Of a stretch of 64,000 bases of DNA, positions 43,238 to 54,853 are shown in pieces. Each line of letters begins with the position of its first letter. The first letter of the stretch is position 1. Under the pieces are notes generated by a model. That model was not told the DNA's origin and did no database searches. It worked only from the letters and a program-made list of their open reading frames with translations. Source of the DNA: Rhodosporidiobolus odoratus (taxonomy: Eukaryota; Basidiomycota; Microbotryomycetes; Sporidiobolales; Sporidiobolaceae); the NCBI GenBank assembly GCA_034387635.1, contig JAOANU010000007.1, positions 434,001-498,000 on the forward strand, written 5' to 3'. Position numbers and translations under genes: made by a program.

Positions 43238-43617
43238 CACGCTTCAATCTCTGTCTTGTGCTGTTTCTTCGCCCTGTACATTTCCGTTGGACCCTCTTTC
43301 ATTTGACAGTCTCGTCCATTTCGCATTTCGTCGTACTTCGTCACCCAATCATTCGCATCTTACACCGCATTTCCTACTCATTCTGTCGTCATCTGCAGCG
43401 CACTTCGCACTGACTGTGTACATACCCCTTTTCATCGGATTGAGCGCTGAAGGCGAAAGGCGCATGGCGGGTGCAGCCGGAGCGTGGCCGGAGTAGAGAA
43501 AAAGTTTCGGACCTTCTCAAGTCGGCTCAAGTCGACGTCTCCGATGACGACGTCAGAATCGACCAAGGCCATCTCTCACCCTTGCTCTTGGCTCACTTCA
43601 TCCAGTACACACAAAAC
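43238..43617. other. Intergenic
   Basis: Between UBP8 and the mitochondrial repeat-protein gene, both on the plus strand. Pyrimidine-rich; no gene recognised. Confidence 0.5.
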
Positions 43618-44971
43618 ATGTTCAAGCTCGCTACTACTACCGTCCGTCAGACCGCTCGCTCGGCCCGCCCTCAGTAAGCCTCGTCCTTGTCCTTCTCCCC
43701 ACCTCCCCCCGAGCCAGTCCCCTCGAATTGGCAGCAGCGATCCCTAAGCTGACGTTACTTTCGTGCAGGGCGCTCTTTTCCACTTCTGCCCGCTCCTTCT
43801 TCCCTGCCCAGGGCGGCGTCGCTCCTACCACCTCTCAGTCCTCACTCGGAACCGACCGTGGCAGCTCCCTCCGCTCCGACGCTGAGGAAGGCGCACAAGA
43901 ACCTACCCTGAGCAAGACTTCCCAGACTACCAACACCTCCCCTTCTTCTGCCGCCAACACCCAGTCCGACCCAAACCACCCCGCCGAACCGGCAAAGACT
44001 GCCGGTGAGGGCAACCAGGCTCACATCGCTTCTCTGTCTCGGGGCGAGCCTGGAACGCAGAAAGACGGCGTCGCTGCTGGAGGTAACCCCCTGAAGCCCG
44101 CCGGGACTGGCAGGGGCTACCACACCTCTGCTGTTCTTCGTGCCGCTTCCAAGCCCGTCGAGGAACAATCCGCTCAGCACCCGGGCAAGAGCGACATCGA
44201 TCACCTCGAGAACCCGTCTTTGAGTGAGGAGGTCGTCCACGCTGACCGCGAGACGGCGGACCCGCTCGCGGCTTCGGCTAAAGCTTCGGCCAAGATTGAC
44301 GACGCGGCGCACAACCTCGAGGAGTCGGCCAAGGGTGCGGCTAAGCAGGCGGAGGGCGCTGCTAAGGAGGCTGCGAAGGTTGTCAAGGACGCTCTTGGCA
44401 AGGTGCGTTCTAATGTGGTCTCCTGTTGCCCTTTCCTCCTGTCGGATCTCGCTCTAGTTTTGCCTCTTTTCGCTCCCCCCGTATCTTCTGCCCCGTAGCG
44501 CGTACTGACCTCGTCTATCTGCGCAGCGCACCTTCTCCACCTCCGCCGTCTCGAGGAAGGACGAGCCTGAAGAGCAGTCGGCTCAGCACCCGGGCAAGTC
44601 GGGCCACGACCACCTCGACAACCCCAGCATGTCGGAAGAGACCGTCCACGCCGACCGAACTGAGAAGGACCCGCTTCCGAAGGAGCACAAGGCGAGCACC
44701 AAGAAGAAGACCGAGGAGAGCGCTGGTGTAAAGGACAAGTACGTTCCTATCCCGTCCCATCCGTCCAAAAGTCCGATGCTGACAAACTCTTTGTCTCACT
44801 GCAGCGTAAGTGAGCTCACGAAGAAGCCGGTGGACGACCTCCCCGATGGAGAGTCTACTCTCCGTTCGATGGGAGGTGGAGTACGTCGAACTCCCTGCCG
44901 CTTCTTCTGCTTGGCTGTTTCTTTCCCTTTCCGCGCGCTCTTATTGACCTTGTATTTCCTTGCAGAACTAA
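43618..44971 (+). CDS. Putative mitochondrial protein with duplicated acidic unit and LEA-like helix
   Basis: Not recognised by name. Exons 43618-43673, 43769-44402, 44527-44738, 44805-44880, 44966-44971 give 327 aa; the last exon encodes only Asn and stop. The start MFKLATTTVRQTARSARPQ is Arg/Ser/Ala-rich without acids, like a mitochondrial presequence, ending ALFSTSARSF. Two further presequence-like boundaries follow: GRGYHTSAVLR and KRTFSTSAVSRK. After each of these comes a copy of one acidic unit (EEQSAQHPGKS, DHLxNPS, SEExVHADR). Between them lies an Ala/Lys-rich amphipathic stretch (AHNLEESAKGAAKQAEGAAK) like LEA or apolipoprotein-type helices. Function unknown; a stress-related matrix or membrane-binding role is only a guess. 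Confidence 0.75.
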
Positions 44972-46129
44972 GCCAGAGCTTTCGTGCCCTAAGGCTGCCC
45001 ATTCGCCTCGAATCGCATCAGTGTATACATTCTACATAAAGAAAAAAATGTCTTCTACAGCAACATAGTCTTTCCGACGCAATTCCGAAATAGCAGTTCC
45101 AGTTGTCATCCCCGTGTTTCGCTACGAGACTCGTGCTCTCGGGGCCCTTGGCTCGCTGGGAGCCGCCTCGCTCGCCAGCCAGGGAGGCCCCGGCGAGAAA
45201 AGGCTATTCTCAGGATCTTGCTCTGGTGACTGTGGTGCTCCGACGCTCCGTAGTATACTGCTACTCGTCAAGGGTCTACAAGGCCTTCGCTCTACGAAAG
45301 GGAGGAAAGAGTCCTGTCATTTCGTGTATTTCGAATTTCGGCGACGGCGGTCTTCGCAATTTCGCCCTCTCACATCGACTCGCTCGACTGACTGCGCACA
45401 CCTCGCACACACTCCGACAGCCGTAGCGTATCCTTCTCAAGCCGTGCAACTCCCCCTGCTCAACGAGAAGCGCTTCCTCTCATCTCTCTCCTCGGCTCCT
45501 CTGAACCGCGTCTCTCGCCTCAGCTAAACGCCGTACAGCGCAAGATCTGAAGCACAACATGCGGATATACCTCCCAGCGCCCATCAGGGATCCGTTACTC
45601 GGCGCCATCTCTCGCCTCGAGATCAGCTTCGACATCCAACTTAGTCTCCGGAGACTGAAACGGTATGGGTGGGACTGGAAGCGGGATTGGGACATCGCTG
45701 TGAATGTGCTGGTGAGCTAGAAACTGGCTTGAGGGCGCATGAGGCAGCCGCAGCTGAGAGGCGATGCGATGGCCGAAAGGTCAGATGGAGGGCGAGGTCG
45801 GCTCGCCAGACACGCGCACAGAGACCCGCAGACGAAGGTACTGGAGCAATAGAGATACGGTGTGCAGCCAGGACGGCCCGTGCAGCAAGTGCGCACACAT
45901 CGGCCGCTTATGTCAAGCGGAAAACAACGCGGTTTAGACGGAGGCTACTCGCAGGACCTCCCGCCAATATGGGGCCTTGCACCGTTCAGGCTTGGACTGT
46001 ATGGGCGGGGAGATAGCAATGCCTTCGAGCCGGGTCGCTTGGCAGCTCTTCTCGTCGAAAACCTCGCGTGCTTACTGACTTTCCTCCGCTTCCGGGATTC
46101 TCCAGCTCGCCCTCTTCTCCTTATCAGTC
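44972..46129. other. Intergenic, about 1.2 kb
   Basis: Between the mitochondrial repeat-protein gene and AUR1. A short ORF at 45559-45720 looks protein-like and is discussed as a finding. Nothing else is supported. Confidence 0.45.
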
Positions 46130-47351
46130 ATGGCACATCCCTTCCTCGTCAAAATTTTCCTCGTCTCAGCGTACACCCTCGCCCTCCTCATCCCCTTCAC
46201 CTCTCAGTTCTTCCTCCCCGCTACGCCCATTTTCTCCTGGCTCCTTCTCTTCTACTCGTCGCAATTCATCCCAAAGTCCTACCGGCCGCACATCTGGGTT
46301 TCTGTTCTCCCTACCCTCGAGTCGGTTCTCTACGGCGCCAACATCTCCGACCTGCTAACTCGATGGACAAATCCTCTTCTCGATATCATGGCCTGGCTGC
46401 CATATGGAGTTGCGCATTTCGCCATACCTTTCGTCGTCGCCGCTTTCTTGTGGATCTTCTCACCTCCCGGCGCCGTCAAATTCTGGGCAGCAGCATTTGG
46501 CTACATGAACCTGGTCGGGGTTATTATTCAGATTGTCTTCCCTTGCGCCCCGCCATGTGCGTCTACGTCCCTGTCTCCTTATGCCTCTGACTTGCTTTCC
46601 ATTTGTCTTTCCCGTACTGATCCGAGCTGTTTACGCAGGGTATGAACTTCGAGAAGGCCTCGTGCCCGCCAACTACAATATGCGAGGTTCGCCCGGTGGC
46701 CTGGCTCGTATCGACGCCATCTTCGGCGGCCATGGTTACGACAAGACTTTTTCGGGTGCACCTGTGCCCTTCGGTGCTTTCCCCTCCCTTCACGCCGGAT
46801 GCTCGACCATGGAAGCGCTTTTCTTGAGCCATTTCTTCCCGAAAGGTCGGGTTTTCTACTGGATCTACGTGTTCTGGCTGTATTGGAGTACCATGGTGCG
46901 TGCCAGCATGAGGTGATGCTCCTCAGGGAGCCAGGCTGACGTTCTTACCCCGCAGTACCTCACTCACCACTACCTCATCGACCTCGTCGCCGGCGGTTCC
47001 CTCACCTGCGCCTTTTTCTTCTACTATCTCTCCAAGATGCCCGACGAACTCCGACACCCTACTACCTCTGGAGCTCCCGCCCGACCATTCCGCTCTTCCT
47101 CCTTCAACCACGGCGCGATCCCGCTCGACGAGGAGTCCGGCTTGCCCAAATCCTTCGCGCACACCTCGATTGGAAACGGGCACGCGAACGGGTACGGGGG
47201 CTGGGAGGACGATGGCACGGAGGATAGCGCGGGAGAGGAGGAGAGGGAGGTCAAGGAGGAGCAGCGATTGCTTGCGGGGAGGGACAGCATCGATGTGCCG
47301 TTACGGGGGGACATGGGTGTTGGTAAGGACGAAAATCGGAGACGGGAATGA
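46130..47351 (+). CDS. AUR1: Inositol phosphorylceramide synthase catalytic subunit Aur1
   Basis: Golgi enzyme that moves phosphoinositol from phosphatidylinositol to ceramide; essential in fungi and the target of aureobasidin A. Exons 46130-46556, 46639-46895, 46956-47351 give 359 aa. Several hydrophobic helices are followed by IVFPCAPPWYE, MRGSPGGLARIDAIFG, then the lipid-phosphatase-like motifs FGAFPSLHAG (His) and YLTHHYLIDLVAGG (His/Asp), matching IPC synthases. The C-terminal tail is hydrophilic and acidic and probably cytosolic. Length and motif order are normal for Aur1. Confidence 0.95.
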
Positions 47352-49050
47352 GGACCCCGGGCTAAGGTTGCTCTAGGGTCCTCGGGGGAATGTTCGGAAT
47401 TTTTGTAAGGAGGAACACCTTGTCAACTCGTTCTTGCACGTTTTATCACCTTTCTTCCCCCCATCTCCTCTGTCCTTCCTCACTATCTACGTTACTGCTG
47501 ATCTTACTTCCTCCTTGCTTATACCCTTTCTACCGCATGTTATGCTAGCCTAATCTCGCATTGCAGTCCGATTCTTGTTCGGCATTGTCATATCGATATC
47601 TGCGCTCCCCGCTTTGCTCTTTCTCTTTTGCCTTACCGGCCACGACCTTTCCGCTGCGTAGGTCACGCATTTGTGTGAGCCCTTCTTGGCTGGTGAGCTC
47701 GATGTTGCGTTGTGCTTCTTTTCCCGGTGGGGTATTGACCCTTTCCGCTCGCAGTCGTCCCATTTGCGCCCGATCACTTTCGTCTTCCCCTCTTTCTCTC
47801 CGCTTGGCACTGAGTCCCGCTTAACAGGCTGAACAGGGCTCCCGTTGCGGTCAAAGTCGTGGTTCAGGCGGGTCTCCCTTTTTCTGATTTCGCGCGTCCA
47901 TGCTCCTCCTCACCTTCCCATCTGCGCCGGCGCTACTCCTGTCCACGTTTCTTGCTCAAGGATGCACAAGCGCTCTGCTCCGCCAGCACAGAATGCTTCT
48001 CTATCATCGCGCATAGACGACGTACTTTTCCTGGCGAAGCCGCGATCTACATCTTCAATGTACGCTCCCTTGTTCATTATCGGAGGATCTTACCGTATAG
48101 GGCAGGCGCGAAGCAAGCGGTAGCAGCGGCGCTTGGACGGCTTGACATGCTGATATCCACTGACAGCATAAGGGGAAAACGGATTGTGCCTATCGTTGAA
48201 TAGGGAGCCCAGCCTCCTCTATCGGCAGCCTGCCACGTCTCGAGACGCGCAGATCGCGGCTCAGCCTGCGCTCTCGCCAGCAACTTGTCCAGATCTGGCT
48301 GTATAGTGGACGTATCGCCTAATTTTTGCATTGACCTTCCCAATCTTTGCTCTCCTCGGTGCTCAGCTGTGCTCGGCTGCCAGGGAGCGGTTCCTGCGGC
48401 CAACACCGATGGGACGATACCTTTGATACGGCCTACGACCCGCGCTCGCCGACATCGGCTGTCTTATCCGTGCCTTCTTGATTCGTACGAAGGGGCTTCA
48501 GGCCGATTCATGCCACGACAGATCTGCGCACGCTAAGCGCTATCTTCAGTCGAGCCTTAGCTAGCGTCGTATAGTCTATCATTGATGAGGATGATAGGAT
48601 CGCTGCAACGTTGCTGTCTAAGGAGGAGAGAAGCAGACAGTTTTTGTCTTTGTCGACGCGAACGAGCGGGAACGGCTCTTCTCCCCGTCGGCGCCTACGA
48701 TTGGTTCCGAAGTCCGTAGATAGGGGAGAGGTCGAAAAGTGGGCCGGAATTCAGATTGACCTTTTCTGCCACCTTGGCCGGGGACAGGCACGGCCGTTTT
48801 TTGCACTGATTGATCTCGTCCGCCTCTCGCTGCTCTCCGATTGCACTGCTTCGCTTCTTCGTCTACGCTTCTCTGTGGTGTTCCAACACTGCTCTACACG
48901 TCCGACACATCCTCGACACCCCTATCTCTCTTCTCCGTAAGCCCACCTTGCGGCTAGCGACCGTTACCACATCACCACTCACGCTTATCTCGGCTCTTTG
49001 TTCTCGTTTCACGCGCCACCCACAGGCCAACACCTACTTCGACCGTCGCA
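47352..49050. other. Intergenic, about 1.7 kb
   Basis: Between AUR1 and the ammonium transporter, both on the plus strand. On the minus strand, open frames around 47550-47905 and 48084-48345 are unusually hydrophilic and protein-like but match no family I know; see findings. No RNA gene seen. Confidence 0.4.
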
Positions 49051-51537
49051 ATGGTCAACGCTAGCTACACGCCGGACGGCAGTCTGGTTACAGTATGGGA
49101 TGCGAGCGCCGGAGATGAGGGTACAGCGATTTGTGCGTTCCGTTCCTACCCCGTCAGATAAGGTCAATATGCTGATAGAGGGAGTCTCCTCGCGCCGCAG
49201 ACAATCCTGGAGATATGGCAAGCTATACCGCCCTTTGGAGTGCAGAGAAAGCGAGATGAAGCTGACTCGTCGTATCTTGTTTTCTCCCTCTCTTCGTCGC
49301 ACGAACCTTCCCCCCACGCTGTCAAACTCGCCAATTCGACTTCGCTCTACAGGCATGGATCATGGTATCTGCGTGCTTGGTCATGATTATGGCGCCTGGT
49401 GTCGGCTTCCTGTGTAAATTTCCCCCCTTTTTTCTTTTCTTTTCGCAAGAACCTCTGTTTCTCCGGAGCCCGCTTACGCTCCCACATCCTGCAGACTCCG
49501 GTCTCTTACGGCGGAAGAACGCTCTGAGCATGATGTTCTTGAGTTTGGCGGTGTACTCCCTCATTACCATCGAATGGTAAGCCTCTCCTCCTCTTCAGCG
49601 GAAGAAGGAGAATCTGGCGGCTTACCTTGTTTCCATATCCCTGTTGCTGTTCCCGCTCTACAGGTTCTTCTGGGGCTACTCTCTCACCTTCTCCGGCACC
49701 TCTGGGTACATTGGCGACTTGAAGCACTTCGGTCTTATCGGCGTCCTCGATGCTCCTTCCGTCGGTTCTTCCAAGATTCCGGCCCTCCTTTTCTGCTTCT
49801 ACCGTGCGCTTCTTTCTCGTGTAATCAGCTGAAGCTGGCTATGTCCTGACGATTTAGACTGACACGTCCCTGAATCGCAGAGTCCATGTTTGCCGCACTC
49901 ACCCCGGTCATTGCCATCGGCGGTGTCGCTGAACGCGCTCGTCTTCTCCCCATCCTCGTCGTGTCCTTCATCTGGGTAAGCACCGTCTCTTCTGCCTCTA
50001 TTCCGCTTACTCTGTGCACGACATTTCTCCTCTCCTCTCCCGCCACGACCTTCTCGTTTCGCTCGGCACTTGTGTTTCCGGTCTGATCGCTTTCATCCGA
50101 CAGGCCACGATCGTCTACAACCCTGTTGCTTGCTGGACTTGGAACTCGACTGGATGGGGATACATCAACGGTGTCCTGGACGTGAGTTGGATTTTCTGTA
50201 AACCCCTCCCATTTCCCTCTTCGGCAATATTTGCCCGTGCAGTTCCGCCCACCTGTTTCCGTACTTTCTCCTGACACGCACCGTCGCCATACAGTTCGCC
50301 GGTGGCGGTCCCGTTCACATGACTTCCGGTACTGCTTCCCTCATGTGGTCGCTCTACCTCGGCCGTCGTCGCGGCTACGGCACTGCGAAGCTCGCCTACC
50401 GCCCTCACTCGGTCTCTCACGTCATTCTCGGCACCGTGCTCCTGTGGTTTGGATGGTAAGTCGCGACTAGCTGCATCTTATCTCGGACGACCTTCACAAA
50501 CTGACTTTCTCCCTCTCCCTTCCCAGGTTCGGTTTCAACGGTGGCTCTGAGGCTGCTATGAACCTCCGCTCCGTTCAGGGCGCCATTGTCACTAACGTCG
50601 CCGCTGCGATGGGCGGTCTCACCTGGATGTTCATGGACTACATCTACACTCGCAAGTACTCGGCCGTCTCCCTCTGCTCCGGTATCCTCGCCGGTCTCGT
50701 CGGTATCACCCCGGCTGCTGGATTCGTCGGTACCCCCGCCGCCCTCGCCATTGGCTTCGTCGCCGCTATCGCTGCCAACTGGGCCACCGGGATTAAAGTC
50801 CTTCTCAAGATTGACGAGTACGTCTCCGACATGGCTTCAGCCTCTGTTCGGCGCTTCTAACCCTCCTTTTCCCTCAAAGCTCGGTCGACGGTTTCGCACT
50901 CCATGGAGTGACGGGCTTTGTGTATGTCCTGGCCCATTCTCTTGTTCTCTCCTGCAGAAACTGACTCGTTTTCTCCGGTTCGTCCGCAGCGGCGCCATTC
51001 TCACCGGCCTCTTCGCCGACAGCAGGGTCACGAGCTTCGACGGTTACACGGAGATCGATGGCGGTTGGATCAACCACAACTATGTTCAGCTTGGCTGGCA
51101 GATTGCTTCTGCCGTCACCGTCATGGCCTACACCGCCGTCTTGACCTATGCCATCCTCTTCATTGTCGACCACATCCCTGGTCTCAAGCTCCGATGCGAC
51201 GAGGAATCCGAGATTGTCGGCATTGACGAGGCAGAGTGCGGCGAGCTTGGCGTGAGTTTTCTTCTCTTTGGTTTCCCCTTTTCTTCCCTTTTGCGCACAC
51301 TATCCCACCGTGGTCTTGAGCTCACTGTACATTCCACTACAGTACGACTACGTCTCCCTTCGCCGCGACCTCGAGGACGGCCACACGGAGAGCGGCGCCG
51401 GTCTTTCCCGCAGCCCTTCCCACATTTCCAACGAGAAGTCCAGCGAAAAGCACGGCCACCACTTCCCTCAGACCACGGCGGATGTCACTGAGACCTCCGC
51501 TCGTGAAGGTGCGGCTGCCCCGGCACCGACGGTCTAA
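49051..51537 (+). CDS. Ammonium transporter (Mep/Amt family)
   Basis: Plasma-membrane ammonium channel/transporter. Twelve exons: 49051-49132, 49201-49217, 49353-49413, 49495-49576, 49664-49803, 49881-49975, 50104-50181, 50295-50455, 50527-50817, 50880-50921, 50990-51251, 51343-51537 (501 aa). Family marks: NPGDMAWIMVSA, MAPGVGFLYSGLLRRKNALSM, FFWGYSL, VYNPVACWTWN, DFAGGGPVHMTSG (first pore His), FGFNGGSEAAMN, HGVTGFVGAILTGLFA (second pore His). The hydrophilic C-terminal tail (LRRDLEDGHTE and beyond) is the usual cytosolic regulatory part. Exon 2 is 17 nt and is followed by a GC-AG intron; both are required to form NPGDMAW. Which Mep paralogue this is cannot be told. Confidence 0.94.
49201..49352 (+). 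other. 17-nt exon followed by a GC-AG intron in the ammonium transporter
   Basis: Exon 49201-49217 lies between acceptor CCGCAG and donor ATG|GCAAGC; intron 49218-49352 ends CTACAG|GCATGG. The join yields AIYNPGDM|AWIMVSA, the conserved start of the first Amt helix. A branch-like GCTGACTC lies inside the intron. Confidence 0.82.
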
Positions 51538-51917
51538 ATTGGCATGACTCGAGGTGTTGCAGACGGAACCCATTGTCACCTCGATTTCGCCTTTCTCACA
51601 TTGTGATTCTTCACCTCCTCCTTTCCCCGTCTATAGACTATCGCTCAGACCGCTCTGCGTCTCTTCCGTTTTCGTGTCTTCTTGTCGTGTCACTTTCTCT
51701 CCCTCTGTTTAATCCGGTTGTTTAGGGGTATAATCCGTATCTAGTGCCCACATGTCTTGCGGGATGAAAGAAGCGTACACACAACCTTTCCTGTGACCTA
51801 GAGAGACCAACAAGGGATGCGTCGAATATTGCGACCCTCGGGCAAACGCAGAGGGAAGCAGGCTCGCATGCAAGAAATCGATGCCTTACAACAAGAATGC
51901 GGAAGAGTACTGAACGT
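51538..51917. other. Intergenic, convergent 3' ends
   Basis: Between the stops of the ammonium transporter (plus) and EMC4 (minus). No gene seen. Confidence 0.5.
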
Positions 51918-52904
51918 CTACAAAGCTGAGAAATCGACTACCGGATGTGTGAGATGCGCGATGCGGCTCAGATCGACGTGAATCGGTGGTGTTACCTCGG
52001 GGTACGAGCGGAAAGGTGCAAAGTCGGCTTCGGTCCGAGGGAGGAGGTTCATCTGGTTGAGCTTCCAGAGACCGACGGCCTGCACAAATACACACGACGT
52101 GAGCAGAAGGTCTTCGAGCTGGAGCCTTGAGGAAGCAGGGGGGAGGCCGCGTGACCAAAAATGGGAGAAAAGCTTACGAGAAGTCCGAATTGGCAGAGGA
52201 CGTAGACGGCTTTTTGCTGTAGGAAAGAGGCAGGAGGGGTACTAGAGGCCGGGGCTTTGGCCTTGGACGCGACTGAAAAGGGTGCAAAGGCTGGGAGAGA
52301 ACCGGTGTGAGCGAACGACAACGCTAGATGAGAAAAGGAAGAAAGTACCTTTCTCCACGCTCAAAATACCGCCGATCGCTTGCTTGAGCAGGAACCAGAC
52401 GCTCATAACGCTGAAGATCTGGATGCCTCCACCACTCATGTACATCATGAAGGCTTAGTGCGAGAAACGATGGAGGGACACGGTGCGGAGGGAGAATGGG
52501 CGCAAGAAAAGTCAGTTGAACATGCTTTGGCTGGCACTTTCGGGATTCTGAGAGGAGTCTGCGCTTACCCTGCATCGGCACATTCTTCGCGGGCGCTAGT
52601 GCGAGCTCCCACGCCTTCTGCTGCCTCAAGGCGTCTAGGTTGGCCGGCTTGGTCGGCGCCGTGGTCTTTTTCGCCGATGCCTGCCCGCCAAACAAATCAG
52701 TGAGTACGATACACAGATCGAGGCGCTCCCTGGCGCACCTTAAGGCTGAGAGCGGGAGTGTAACCTGGCGGATCTCGCACATCCTTGTGCAACGGCCTGC
52801 GGACGTCGATGGTCAGAGAGCGTAGTAGAAACAACTGGACAGGATGCGTACGCAGACGAAGTATAGTCCAATGACCAAGGCTTGCTGGCAGATGTCGATG
52901 ACAT
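51918..52904 (-). CDS. EMC4: ER membrane protein complex subunit 4
   Basis: Subunit of the EMC insertase for tail-anchored and multipass proteins in the ER. Minus-strand exons 52904-52852, 52796-52739, 52680-52569, 52453-52349, 52290-52178, 52079-51918 give 200 aa. Visible: DPPGYTPAL, the family core KAWELALAPAKNVPMQAFMM, a first membrane segment (IQIFSVMSVWFLLKQAI), LQQKAVYVLCQFGLLAVGLW as second segment, and NLLPRTEADFAPF. Length is usual for EMC4 (about 180-200 aa). Divergent from the AP endonuclease gene, 239 bp between ATGs. Confidence 0.93.
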
Positions 52905-53143
52905 GAGGTGAGGTGGTCAACAAGCTGGAGGGGGTCCTCGTCAAGTCCTTGATCAGCTTATGCGCACCCCGCCACCATCTGCCGAGTACGGGACATCTCC
53001 TGTACTCTCTATCGGGTGTTTCTCGCCGGACGCAACTGTACGAAGCTCGTCCCGTCCGCGCCGAAATCGTCTTTTTCAACGGCTCGACTCTACCCTCCCC
53101 ACAGCAGCCCGCATAACGTCGGTGATATAACGCATAAGCGGCA

Positions 53144-54679
53144 ATGGCATCAAAGCGCTCAGCCTCACCTCTAGGCAGCGACTCTTTGCCGGCAAAACGT
53201 CCCCGCTTCATTGCGCCCCTCGAGGACAACCCGCTCAACTTTCCTCGCAAGGAACCGCGCGATACCGTACAAATCAGTACATGGAATGTAGCGGGTCTGA
53301 TGACCTGTAACTCGGAGAAATGGCAGGTACGCCGTGTCTACTGTCTCTGCGGATCCGGGCTAAGACTGCTTTTCTTCCTGCCTTTCCTTTTCTTTTTTGT
53401 CCTACAATCTTGCGGCCGTAACGCGCCTTCATCGCCCACGTCGTCGCAATCTACAGTACGGTTTCCGGCTATACGTAGAAGCGGAGGACCCTCACGTTCT
53501 GGCTATAACCGAGGTATTTGTCTTCCACTACTGCTTTCATGTCCCTTCCGGCTGGACGTGGCCGTGTTACCACTGTCGAGCCCGCGAGCGACCGCACAAG
53601 TCGTATCAAAAGCCTGAAACAGACCGGTAATCATGCCCTTTGCGGCAGGTGAACGAACAAGATGCGCACACAACCTTCGAGACCGATCCAAGTTTCGACT
53701 TCCTTCGAGCTCGCTATCCGTACCGGTATTGGGCCTATCGCACCGCAATCGTCTCGAAATATCCACCGATTGGCCCTGCTGTGTATGGCTTTCCCGACGG
53801 AACGCGTTTTGACAAGGTGGAAGCGGCGGGTCGTAAGCGTCTTTCCCGGCCCTGATTTGCCTGATTGTCTGCTAAGGTCGGTCTCCCCGAAACAGGCGCC
53901 ATCACAGTCGAATACAAGCAGTTCTACCTGATTTGCACCTACGTCCCTAATTCCGGCGGCGAGTTCAAGCGTCTCGACAAGCGTAAACAATGGGCGGACG
54001 ATTTCGAGCCCTACATCCGCGCGCTCGATGCGAAAAAGCCAGTAGTCTGGTGCGGTATGCTTGCTTTCCCGTTTCACCCAAACGTCTCCAGGTCCCGCTG
54101 ACGTCCCTGGCTTTGAGCCTGTCATAGGCGACTTCAACGTCATCCGCACGACCACCCCGACCTCGAATGTCACGAACGACTTACAATGGCCACAAAACTT
54201 TGGCCGATACCCCGGAACACACAAGGTGGAACGAGATGCGCATGAGAGGCTGCTTGGCGTGCAGGAGGAGTTGAAGAACCCGAGGAGGCCCGGTCGCAAG
54301 TTTGTTGATGTTTGGAGGTTGATCTATGGTAAGGATGCGAGGCAATATACGTAGGTACACAGTCGCTCTTCTTCAGTGTGGTACATGACTGATAATGTCG
54401 TTCTGATGCGCAGGCATAGCTCAAAGAAATTAGGAGGTTGGCGCAGTGCGTTTCGATTTTCTCCATCTTGACTCCGCTCGGCTGGTTGCCGATGCTAACC
54501 GTGATTCCCCTACAGTCGACGGCTTCATCTGCTCGGAACGCTTCCTGCCCAACATACGCAAATGCGAAATCCGGTACGAGATCAAGCGCAAGTTCTGGCC
54601 GGAAAAGGACGTCGTAGGCAAAGGGGCATTGTCGGATCATTGGCCAGTGTGGCTCAGTCTGGAGATGGAGGATCTTTAG
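53144..54679 (+). CDS. AP endonuclease / DNase I-like (ExoIII family)
   Basis: Class II AP endonuclease fold, base-excision repair, nuclear or mitochondrial. Exons 53144-53326, 53457-53513, 53649-53832, 53896-54054, 54128-54350, 54414-54445, 54516-54679 give 333 aa. Catalytic positions can be followed: STWNVAGL (Asn), LAITEV (metal-binding Glu), CTYVPN (Tyr), CGDFNV (Asp, Asn), DGFICS (Asp) and the final SDHWPVWLSL (Asp-His). The N-terminus (ASKRSASP, AKRPRF) is basic and may be nuclear-targeting. It is closer to APE1/ExoIII than to Apn1 (a different fold) and lacks the C-terminal zinc finger of Apn2. Some positions around ITEV deviate from APE1 (QETK). Confidence 0.88.
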
Positions 54680-54853
54680 CGCTGCTAGTTAGCCTAGCTT
54701 CAACGCAGTCTGCCGCCTCGCCTCGGTCTGGCTTCGCTTTATCGTGGCCTACTCTCTGTACATCTGTCAGAGCCCGGCCACCAGCTCTTCCACTATGTAC
54801 ACTCGGGAATAGTGAGAGATAAAGCTTTACAGCATGCGAATCGAGCTTGGCAG

